From a bacterium (GTDB lineage: Bacteria; Vulcanimicrobiota; Xenobia; Xenobiales; Xenobiaceae), in contig JALHDH010000126.1 in assembly GCA_022839105.1 (NCBI GenBank), positions 1 through 11,511 on the forward strand: a DNA stretch of 11,511 bases, read 5' to 3'. This document shows positions 6,077 to 11,511 of the stretch, piece after piece. A model generated the notes under the pieces. The model was given only the letters and a program-made list of their open reading frames with translations, was not told the origin of the DNA and did no database searches. The first letter of the stretch is position 1. Every line of letters starts with the position of its first letter. The position numbers and the translations under genes were made by a program.

Positions 6077-7337
6077 GGTCGTCATCACCGGCTTGGGGGT
6101 CCTGGCCCCGAATGCCCACGGTCTGGAAGACTTCGAACAGGCCCTGCGCGAGGGGCGCTCGGGAGTCCGGCACCTGCCCCGTCTGGAGGAGCTCAACTTC
6201 TCGTGCCAGGTCGCGGGGGTGCCCCAAGGCTATGAGGAGTTGGCCCGGGAGTATTTTGCCCCGGACCGGCTGGTCGCCATGAACTCGGGGATGATCTTCA
6301 CCGGGATCGCCGGGATCGACTGCTGGCGGGACGCGGGCCTGCCCCTGCCGGACCCCGTCGAGGGGCCGGTCGATTGGGAGACGGGCGCCGTGATCGGCAC
6401 CGGGGTCGGCGGTGTGGACACCCTGGGTGAGGTGGTCTTCCCCCGCGTCAAAGAGGGAAGGGTCCGCCGGATCGGCAGCACCTCCGTCGAGCAGACCATG
6501 TCCAGCGCCGTCAGCGGTTGCCTGGGGGGTCTGCTGGCCCTGGGCGGCCAGGTGACCACCAACTCCAGCGCCTGCACCACCGGAACCGAGGCCGTCATCC
6601 AGGCCTGGTGGCACCTCAAGGCGGGCCGGGCCCGGCGGATGCTGGCCGGTGGCGCCGAGGGAGCCTCGGAGTACACCTGGGGTGGCTTCGACGCCATGCG
6701 CGTGCTGGCCCGCGGCTTCAATGACCGCCCCGAAGAGGCCTCGCGTCCCATGAGCGCCTCGGCCAGCGGCTTCGTCCCGGGCTCGGGCGCCGGAATCCTG
6801 ATGCTGGAGACCTTGGAGTCCGCACAGGAACGGGGGGCCCGCATCTACGCCGAGGTCCTGGGAGGCCACGTCAACTGCGGCGGCCAGCGCAACGGAGGCA
6901 GCACCACCGCGCCCAACCCCGAAGGGGTCCGGCGCTGCATCCAGGGCGCCCTGGCCTCGGCCGGCTTGAGCCCCGACGAGATCGACGCCATCAACGGCCA
7001 CCTGACGGCCACCATGGCCGATCCGCTGGAGGTTCAGAACTGGGCCGCCGTGCTGCAGCGCGACCCCAAGAACTTCCCCTGGATCAACTCCACCAAATCG
7101 CTCATCGGCCACGGCCTCGGCGCTGCCGGGGGCATGGAGTGCGTGGCCTCGGTGTTGCAGTTGTCGCGAGGGTTCGTGCACGGTTCTGCGAACTGCCAGG
7201 ACCTGCACCCGGCCCTCGAGCCCTACGCCACTCGAATCCCCCACCAGACCTGCGAGACAGACGCCCGGATCCTGGCCAAGGCCAGCTTCGGCTTCGGCGA
7301 CGTGAACGGCTGCGTGCTGTTCCGCAAGTGGGAATGA
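6069..7337 (+). CDS. 3-oxoacyl-ACP synthase, KAS I/II (FabF/FabB) family
   Basis: This 422-residue elongating ketosynthase begins with VVITGLGVLAPN (4-15). The catalytic Cys-His-His set is present: Cys169 in NSSACTTGTEAV, His311 in INGHLTATMADPLEV, and His348 in STKSLIGHGLGAAGG with the conserved Lys343. The C-terminal SFGFGDVNG corresponds to the SFGFGG-N motif. Because Cys169 is intact it is a condensing enzyme and not a chain-length factor, in which that cysteine is replaced. The first His box differs from the usual NAHGTST-type motif (glycine after His replaced by leucine), marking a divergent subfamily. It would extend the acyl chain by condensing acyl-ACP with malonyl-ACP. The ATG overlaps the dehydratase gene by 8 bases. 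No second partner KS or chain-length factor is seen, so it probably works as a homodimer. Confidence 0.92.
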   Translation: MNRVVITGLGVLAPNAHGLEDFEQALREGRSGVRHLPRLEELNFSCQVAGVPQGYEELAREYFAPDRLVAMNSGMIFTGIAGIDCWRDAGLPLPDPVEGPVDWETGAVIGTGVGGVDTLGEVVFPRVKEGRVRRIGSTSVEQTMSSAVSGCLGGLLALGGQVTTNSSACTTGTEAVIQAWWHLKAGRARRMLAGGAEGASEYTWGGFDAMRVLARGFNDRPEEASRPMSASASGFVPGSGAGILMLETLESAQERGARIYAEVLGGHVNCGGQRNGGSTTAPNPEGVRRCIQGALASAGLSPDEIDAINGHLTATMADPLEVQNWAAVLQRDPKNFPWINSTKSLIGHGLGAAGGMECVASVLQLSRGFVHGSANCQDLHPALEPYATRIPHQTCETDARILAKASFGFGDVNGCVLFRKWE

Positions 7338-7342
7338 CCCTC

Positions 7343-7347
7343 GGAGG
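7343..7347 (+). promoter_or_regulatory. Strong Shine-Dalgarno deciding the ACP start
   Basis: GGAGG lies 10 bases before the ATG at 7358. It picks that ATG over the alternative ATG at 7334, which overlaps the ketosynthase stop as ATGA and would only add MTLGGQTD. It is among the best ribosome-binding sites in the operon. Confidence 0.75.
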
Positions 7348-7357
7348 ACAAACAGAC

Positions 7358-7603
7358 ATGGATCAGCAGACCGCACTGGAAAAGGTCACCGCCATCATCA
7401 AGCCCTACGCCAAGAACCTGGCCCCCCTCGAGGAGGGGAACCTGGATGCCCGCATCCTGGAAGACCTGGGTGTGAACTCCGCCCGCCTGGTGGATATCAT
7501 CCTGGCCTTCGAGGACGAGTTCGGCATCTCGATCGACGACGAAGCCGCCGACAAGGTGCGGACCATCCAAGACGCCGTCCAGGTCGTTTCGGCCCAGGCT
7601 TGA
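7358..7603 (+). CDS. Acyl carrier protein
   Basis: This is an 81-residue acidic carrier protein, the usual ACP size. The phosphopantetheine attachment serine is Ser41 in EDLGVNSARLVDIILAFEDEF, followed by the helix II/III pattern FGISIDDEAADKVRTIQDAV. The usual Asp-Ser-Leu is Asn-Ser-Ala here, a change also recalled from carriers of specialised clusters (inference). It would carry the growing chain between all operon enzymes after activation by the phosphopantetheinyl transferase downstream. It is the only early-to-middle gene set apart by a gap (20 bases) and has a strong Shine-Dalgarno, which fits the need for more carrier than enzyme. The charge pattern (many Asp/Glu around helix II) fits docking to FabD- and FabF-type partners. 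Confidence 0.93.
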   Translation: MDQQTALEKVTAIIKPYAKNLAPLEEGNLDARILEDLGVNSARLVDIILAFEDEFGISIDDEAADKVRTIQDAVQVVSAQA

Positions 7604-8373
7604 GCCCCACTCCCCCCGCCCTGGGCCACCGCGACCGGCTGGAACTCTTCCTGCAGCGGGCGGTGGCCTGGGTCTTCACTCCGGTCAGCTACTACCTGGC
7701 CTGGCTCTGGATGCGCTTCATCCGCGGCTACCGCATTTCCGGACTGCGGGCCTTCCGAGACGAGTTGCGCCGGCAACTGGGTCCGAATCGAGGCCCGCTG
7801 CTGGTCTGCCCCAACCACCTGACGGCCATCGACTCGGTGGTCCTGGTCTGGGCCCTGGGCTCGGGCTTCCACTACTTCCGGAAGGATCGGGACTTCGTCT
7901 GGAACCTGCCCGAGCGCCGCAATCTGGGGGAAGGCCTGCCCCTGCGCGTGGCCTGCTATCTGTGCAAGTGCATCCCCGTCCTGCGCCAGGGCCCACCCGA
8001 GGTCACGGCGCGCACCATGGCCCGAATCCGACACCTGCTGGCCACGGGCCACCGGGTGATGATCTTCCCCGAGGGAACGCGAAGCCGGAGCGGGCGGGTG
8101 GACACCCAGGAATTCGCCTACGGGGCGGGACGCCTGGTCCAGGAGGTCCCGGGGACCCGGGTCCTGTGCGTGTATCTCCGGGGCCTGGGCCAGGAGGCCT
8201 GCAGCGATCTGCCCCGCCGTGGCGAGACCTTCCACCTGCGCTTCGATGTGCTGGAGCCCACCTCGCCCAACAAGGGCCTGCGCGGCTCGCGGGATATCTC
8301 GCGCCGAATCGTCGAGCGCCTGGCCTCCCTGGAAGAGGAATGGTTTGCCACCCATCACCCGGCTGGGCAATGA
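7600..8373 (+). CDS. 1-acylglycerol-3-phosphate O-acyltransferase-like protein (PlsC/LPLAT family)
   Basis: This 257-residue acyltransferase carries the family motifs: NHLTAID (residues 72-78), giving the His-x4-Asp pair His73/Asp78, and FPEGTRSRSG (156-165), the acceptor-phosphate box. A hydrophobic N-terminal stretch (about 22-41, VAWVFTPVSYYLAWLWMRFI) probably anchors it to the inner membrane. The family moves acyl groups from ACP or CoA to lysophosphatidate or other hydroxyl acceptors. Within this operon it is the best candidate to release the finished chain into a lipid. The TTG start forms a TTGA overlap with the ACP stop, matching the coupling seen through the operon; a GTG at 7663 is an alternative but would cut into the hydrophobic segment. 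The acceptor cannot be deduced. HHPAG at the very end may be an artefact of overlap with the next gene. Confidence 0.88.
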   Translation: MSPTPPALGHRDRLELFLQRAVAWVFTPVSYYLAWLWMRFIRGYRISGLRAFRDELRRQLGPNRGPLLVCPNHLTAIDSVVLVWALGSGFHYFRKDRDFVWNLPERRNLGEGLPLRVACYLCKCIPVLRQGPPEVTARTMARIRHLLATGHRVMIFPEGTRSRSGRVDTQEFAYGAGRLVQEVPGTRVLCVYLRGLGQEACSDLPRRGETFHLRFDVLEPTSPNKGLRGSRDISRRIVERLASLEEEWFATHHPAGQ

Positions 8374-8734
8374 TCTGGTCGACCTGTCCGCCCCCGGCGC
8401 GGCGGACAAGGTCCGGGACCTGCGCTTCCTGAACCGGATCCTGGCCCCTGCCGAACAGGAGTGGCTCGCCCGATCCGAGCGCCCCGACCGCGCGCTGTGG
8501 CGCCTGTGGAGCGCCAAGGAGGCGGCCTTCAAGGCCTGGTCCCGATTCGATCCGGCCCTGATCTTCGCTCATTCCCGATTCGAGGTGGACCCCGAGGACG
8601 GATCGGTGAGGACCCCCCAGGGCACCTGCCGGGTCCACTGGCGCGAGCAGGAGGACTGGATCCACTGCCTGGCCTGGACCGGAGAGTTCCCCGAGCGGGT
8701 CAGGGCATCCCCGCGCACGGCCCCGAGGCCGTGA
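8345..8734 (+). CDS. 4'-phosphopantetheinyl transferase, N-terminal part (split or frameshifted)
   Basis: This is a 129-residue product if it starts at TTG 8345. It holds the first two motifs of the phosphopantetheinyl transferase superfamily: RLGNDLVDL (6-14) with the Mg-binding Asp10, and LWSAKEAAFKAW (54-65) with Glu59 and Lys63. These enzymes attach the CoA-derived arm to the ACP serine, so it would activate the ACP two genes upstream. The TTG start is chosen because the conserved GNDLVDL begins directly after it; GAGGAA lies just before, at short spacing. It overlaps the acyltransferase gene by 29 bases. The chain stops at 8734, after HCLAWTGEFPERVRASPR, before the third family motif. 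That motif (SWSHDGGWVAA) lies immediately downstream in another frame. It may be a real split protein, a frameshifted pseudogene, or a sequencing error; the active residues present are intact. Confidence 0.78.
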   Translation: MPPITRLGNDLVDLSAPGAADKVRDLRFLNRILAPAEQEWLARSERPDRALWRLWSAKEAAFKAWSRFDPALIFAHSRFEVDPEDGSVRTPQGTCRVHWREQEDWIHCLAWTGEFPERVRASPRTAPRP

Positions 8735-9036
8735 GACTCCCATCCCTGCAGGCACGAGACCTCGCCTTGAGGCTCCTGGCCGGGCTCGGCCTTCCAGGGG
8801 TCCAACTGCGCCGGGAGGACCGGAGCCCGGGCCGGGCGGGCCCGCCGGTGGTGCTGCTCGAAGGGCGGGTCCTGGAGGGGGTGCTGGCGTCCTGGTCCCA
8901 CGACGGGGGCTGGGTGGCTGCGACGGTGGCCCGGACCGGGAGGGGTGGCTTGTGGTGGGGTTCTCGTGATGGCTGGTGGCCATGTGGGAGAGGGCGTCAC
9001 GGCGAGTTGGTCCCCAGGTGGTCCCCATTTGACTGA
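8731..9036 (+). CDS. Probable C-terminal part of the phosphopantetheinyl transferase in a shifted frame
   Basis: This is a 101-codon frame opening at GTG 8731, which overlaps the preceding TGA as GTGA, the same type of junction used elsewhere in the operon. Residues 6-21 (LQARDLALRLLAGLGL) and 36-66 (AGPPVVLLEGRVLEG, then ASWSHDGGWVAATV) resemble the C-terminal part of phosphopantetheinyl transferases, where P-x-V precedes a Ser-x-Ser-His motif followed by an alanine-rich strand. In AcpS-like order this motif comes last, after GxD and KEAxxK, so joining the two frames would rebuild a full domain. The last 35 or so codons (rich in Trp, Gly, Arg) show no family sequence and probably lie beyond the original end. 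A -1 shift, or one base missing between about 8690 and 8734, would fuse it with the upstream frame. Separate expression by coupling is the alternative. Confidence 0.55.
   Translation: MRLPSLQARDLALRLLAGLGLPGVQLRREDRSPGRAGPPVVLLEGRVLEGVLASWSHDGGWVAATVARTGRGGLWWGSRDGWWPCGRGRHGELVPRWSPFD
9008..9027 (+). repeat. Short direct repeat TGGTCCCCA x2
   Basis: The 9-mer TGGTCCCCA occurs at 9008-9016 and again at 9019-9027, an 11-base period. It lies at the operon's 3' edge. It is probably chance or a decayed element; no partner copy is visible elsewhere in the window. Confidence 0.4.
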
Positions 9037-9399
9037 GCCAGACTTGACGCACTGAAGCGAGGATAGAGCCTCCGATTGCGAACGAGTGTTTGCTACGACA
9101 TCTTCGGTGGCCCGCGGAGACAGGGGGAGACTGGGTCGGTGACAGGCCCTGACAGAGGCGTCGACCATGTTCGGTCGAAGCGGGACTGCAGCAGACGTGG
9201 CGGCTGCTGAATGAGGATGGGAGTGTGAAACCTTGAGGTACCTGGCGAGGCTCTCAAACGCAGATTCTGCAGGTGCCTGGAGATTCGTGCCAGCCGCGAT
9301 ACTGGTTGCGGTCCTTCCGATCAGGTGTTTTCAGTTAGAAATGAAGCCGGCGAGGGCCGGGGGCTGCATCCTGTCGAAGTGGGATCGGGAGCCGGGGGC
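9037..9399 (+). other. Long intergenic stretch before the sacsin-like gene
   Basis: I see no supportable gene here on either strand. Base composition is more mixed than in the operon, and stop codons occur in all three forward frames. The 3' end (9325-9399) is open in the frame of the next gene, starting from a GTG, but encodes low-complexity sequence (EAGEGRGLHPVEVGSGAGG) unlike a sacsin N-terminus, so I assign it to the leader. TTGACG (9044-9049) is a good -35 hexamer but has no -10 at proper spacing. The region probably marks the boundary between the lipid operon and an unrelated gene. Confidence 0.5.
9387..9391 (+). promoter_or_regulatory. Shine-Dalgarno favouring the ATG at 9400
   Basis: GGGAG ends 8 bases before ATG 9400. 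The upstream GTG at 9325 has no comparable site and would add 25 residues without family resemblance. Confidence 0.55.
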
Positions 9400-11418
9400 A
9401 TGAAGGACGGACACGTTTCGTGGTCTCCGTCCAAGCACCTGGGCAAGAAGCCCACGGTCAACCTGGTCCACATGGTCCAGAACGACCTCAGCCAGTATGA
9501 CATCAGCACCACGCTTCGGGAGCTTCTTCAGAACGCTGATGATGCCGGCGCCACAGCAGTGGCGGTCCACTTACTGGGACGGGATCCGAAGCTTCCAGAG
9601 GAAGTGCTGGTCTGTAACGACTCGGTCTTCATCGAGGATGAGAGCAGGGACGACGTGGACCGGTTCCGGGAATTCCACTCGAGGAAGAAGGAGGACGAGC
9701 GGCAGGAAATCATCGGCAGGTTCGGAATCGGCCGGGTCGCGTGCTACCATATCTGCGACGTACCCACCGTCGTTACCCATCGGAACGGAACGGATTGGCT
9801 GGTGCTACCCCTCGACCTGCAACAGGAGGGGGAAATCTCCGAGGTGCCCGCGCCGGAGGCTTACAAGCCCTTAGCGGGCCACATTCGTGGCGGTAGACTT
9901 GATACAGCGGTTTGGAAGACAATCTACTACCTGAAGACGAGGCTCGCTCCATCTGCTGTCGGTACCGAGTTGAAGCGCCCTCCGCTCACGCACTCGACCT
10001 TTGCACCCATCCTGGAGAGCCTCACCGAAGAGAGCCTCATCAGCTTTCTCCTGTTCCTGAACCACCTGACAAGCGTCCAGGTCCTGCGCGAGGGGGCAGG
10101 GGAAATCAGGATCTCCAAGGTCGCCAGGATCCTGGACCTGCCGGATCCGGTGGAAGGTGTCAAGGCTCAGCAGGTCTCCTTTCTTGTGAACGGCGATGAG
10201 TTCCAGAGATACCTCGTTCTCGAGCGCGACGAAGAGCCGGAGGGGTTTTCCGGAACTCTGGATGACGTGAGGTCGTGGCGGAGGAAGATCGCCTTCCACC
10301 TGGACGGCGAGGTCCCCCAGCCCGTGGACGAGGGGCGCCTCTATTGCTATCTCCCCACGGCCATCAAGACCGGATTCCCGTTCCACATCCACGGCAGCTT
10401 CCACGTCAAGATGGACCGAGGGGAGTTGTCTGCAGATCCGGCACACCTGGAGTGGAACGAGCAGTTGCTCGAAGAACTGGGCTATCTCTTCGCCGACGGA
10501 AGCGAAAGTCTGCGCCTCCTGTGCGAACGTGCGGACAGGCACCTCGACTTCTACAAATTGTTTCCCATCCGGTCGGGTGCGGCCGCTCCCAAAGAGTGCC
10601 AGCGCCTTCTCGAGGTGGTGTGGGAGCCGGAGTGGCTGGGTTCTCGCGTCTTCCTCGTGGATCAGGATCTTGACTTCCATCGAGCGGCTGAGATCAAGAA
10701 GGTGGCGCGGCCGGGGCTCTATTCCCTCTTCAAGCGTATCGACCAGCCACTCCTCAACTGGGACCTGCAAACGCGCTATTCGGAGTGGTTGAAGAGGTTA
10801 GAGACTTGCTGCGGTCCGCTCGGGCCTTTCGGGGCCGCCGAGGCCATCAACTGGTTGGACGAGCGAATCCAGCATGGTGATTCGCTGGCCCAAATGAGCG
10901 GAGCGAGCGACCGCGAACACCCGGGTGTGGTCCTGTGTACGCGGGACGCCTACTTCCGGCTGTTGGACGAGCTGAGGGGATGCGTGAATTCCCTGGAGCT
11001 CCTGAAGGGTCGCAAGCTGGGGCTGGCCGAGGATGGCGGGCTCTGGGAACTCGATGACGGGTTGGTCCTTGGAACGGAACCTGGCCGCCAGTGGCTGCTC
11101 CACTTCGAGCGGCATCTTGCAGCGGGGGGGAAACAGGCACGCCCGTCGTCCTACTTTCTCGACGGTGAGCTGGCTCGCCGTCACGGAGACTGGTTGAAGC
11201 CGGTCCTCGGCGTTCTGGACACGGACTTCCTGCTCGAGCGCCTTCGCGAACTCCATTCGGGAGCCGCCGAAGGCGAGATCTTCAAAGCCTATGAACTGTG
11301 GTCCAAGGACGGCCCTGCCGCCGCGGCTTCTGACCTCCTGAAGTGCGTGATTCAAGGGCGCGACAAGCTGACGACCGAGCATCTGCAGGGCCTGGTAGTC
11401 ACCGTCACCAGGTATTGA
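9400..11418 (+). CDS. Sacsin-like GHKL (Hsp90-type) ATPase
   Basis: This 672-residue protein has an N-terminal GHKL ATPase domain most like sacsin. The N-box is TTLRELLQNADDAGATAVAV (37-56) with Glu41 and Asn45. VLVCNDSVF (69-77) takes the place of the usual nucleotide-binding Asp box, and IIGRFGIGRVACYHICDVPTVV (104-125) matches the sacsin pattern FG-x-G…YH-x-x-D-x-P. A second sacsin-like element is YLPTAIKTGFPFHIHGSFHV (317-336). The remaining 300 or so residues match nothing I recognise. Sacsin-type ATPases are large eukaryotic chaperones; bacterial relatives sit in genomic islands and some defence loci, but the substrate of this one is unknown. ATG 9400 is preferred over GTG 9325 because GGGAG (9387-9391) sits 8 bases ahead. 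Codon choice looks looser than in the operon, hinting at separate origin. No partner gene is visible before the window ends. Confidence 0.82.
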   Translation: MKDGHVSWSPSKHLGKKPTVNLVHMVQNDLSQYDISTTLRELLQNADDAGATAVAVHLLGRDPKLPEEVLVCNDSVFIEDESRDDVDRFREFHSRKKEDERQEIIGRFGIGRVACYHICDVPTVVTHRNGTDWLVLPLDLQQEGEISEVPAPEAYKPLAGHIRGGRLDTAVWKTIYYLKTRLAPSAVGTELKRPPLTHSTFAPILESLTEESLISFLLFLNHLTSVQVLREGAGEIRISKVARILDLPDPVEGVKAQQVSFLVNGDEFQRYLVLERDEEPEGFSGTLDDVRSWRRKIAFHLDGEVPQPVDEGRLYCYLPTAIKTGFPFHIHGSFHVKMDRGELSADPAHLEWNEQLLEELGYLFADGSESLRLLCERADRHLDFYKLFPIRSGAAAPKECQRLLEVVWEPEWLGSRVFLVDQDLDFHRAAEIKKVARPGLYSLFKRIDQPLLNWDLQTRYSEWLKRLETCCGPLGPFGAAEAINWLDERIQHGDSLAQMSGASDREHPGVVLCTRDAYFRLLDELRGCVNSLELLKGRKLGLAEDGGLWELDDGLVLGTEPGRQWLLHFERHLAAGGKQARPSSYFLDGELARRHGDWLKPVLGVLDTDFLLERLRELHSGAAEGEIFKAYELWSKDGPAAAASDLLKCVIQGRDKLTTEHLQGLVVTVTRY

Positions 11419-11419
11419 C

Positions 11420-11461
11420 GCCCACTCTCTGTGGCCGCCTCTTGCCCACTTTCGCTGGCCG
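11420..11461 (+). repeat. Imperfect 18-base tandem-like direct repeat
   Basis: GCCCACTCTCTGTGGCCG (11420-11437) and GCCCACTTTCGCTGGCCG (11444-11461) match at 15 of 18 positions with a 24-base period. They lie between the stop codon of the sacsin-like gene and the hairpin. Function is unknown and there are only two copies. Confidence 0.45.
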
Positions 11462-11477
11462 TGCCGGAGGCGTGAAG

Positions 11478-11506
11478 AAGGGGCTGGCCTCTGGGCCGGC
11501 CCCTTT
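11478..11506 (+). terminator. Terminator-like hairpin after the sacsin-like gene
   Basis: A 12-bp stem (AAGGGGCTGGCC at 11478-11489 with GGCCGGCCCCTT at 11494-11505, one G-T wobble) closes a TCTG loop. Only three T residues follow before GGGAC, so release may be weak. Placement about 60 bases after a stop codon supports a terminator role. Confidence 0.65.
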
Positions 11507-11511
11507 GGGAC

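Noticed and set aside
5781..7376. A 531-codon open frame on the - strand across the dehydratase and ketosynthase genes
   Set aside because: It is antisense to two genes with intact catalytic motifs, and its translation is low-complexity Gly/Ala/Val/Asp-rich sequence typical of GC-rich shadow frames.
7405..8532. - strand open frame opposite ACP, acyltransferase and transferase genes
   Set aside because: Overlaps three genes with family motifs; no recognisable protein sequence of its own.
1418..8734. Aryl polyene or PUFA synthase cluster
   Set aside because: FabD, KAS III and a FabL-like reductase do not belong to aryl polyene clusters, and PUFA synthases are multidomain with tandem ACPs. No second KS or chain-length factor is present.
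9044..9069. Promoter TTGACG / TAGAGC before the sacsin-like gene
   Set aside because: The spacer is only 14 bases, too short for a sigma-70 promoter.
9871..10770. A 299-codon - strand open frame inside the sacsin-like gene
   Set aside because: The + strand frame shows sacsin motifs throughout this interval; the antisense product has none.
1..11511. CRISPR array, tRNA, rRNA, insertion sequence
   Set aside because: No regularly spaced repeats, tRNA cloverleaf, rRNA segment or transposase-like protein was seen on reading either strand.

Overview
The window is GC-rich bacterial DNA with every supported gene on the + strand. Long open frames run on the opposite strand as well, as expected at high GC. 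No rRNA, tRNA or taxon-specific marker is visible, so the host cannot be named. The gene style (GC-rich, tight operon overlaps, GTG/TTG starts, a stand-alone FeoA) fits a high-GC, Gram-negative-type or deep-branching bacterium, but that is an inference.

Layout. (1) Positions 1-821 hold the C-terminal two thirds of enolase with an odd cysteine-rich tail, closed by a strong intrinsic terminator (854-883). (2) A promoter-like element (905-933) leads into a small stand-alone FeoA-type protein (967-1191). (3) A 226-base leader with competing hairpins precedes a tightly packed operon (1418 to about 8734, possibly 9036). The operon encodes a nearly self-sufficient dissociated (type II) fatty-acid or polyketide synthase: malonyl transferase (FabD type), FabL-like enoyl reductase with an insertion, KAS III, FabA-type dehydratase/isomerase, FabG-type ketoreductase, FabZ-type dehydratase, FabF/FabB-type ketosynthase, its own acyl carrier protein, a PlsC-like acyltransferase, and a phosphopantetheinyl transferase that appears split over two reading frames. 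(4) A 363-base stretch without a convincing gene (9037-9399) follows. (5) Last is a sacsin/Hsp90-type GHKL ATPase (9400-11418) of looser codon choice, then a terminator-like hairpin near the window end.

How the genes work together. The operon supplies malonyl loading, chain initiation, elongation, reduction, two kinds of dehydration, enoyl reduction, a dedicated carrier with the enzyme to activate it, and a candidate off-loading acyltransferase. Only malonyl-CoA supply is missing. This is best read as a dedicated second fatty-acid pathway making a special acyl chain that is passed to a membrane lipid or glycolipid. The product cannot be read from sequence. The gene set differs from aryl polyene clusters (which lack FabD, KAS III and enoyl reductase) and from PUFA synthases (giant fused proteins with an FMN-type reductase). 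The sacsin-like ATPase is probably unrelated to the lipid operon and resembles large GHKL ATPases found in genomic islands, some linked to phage defence.
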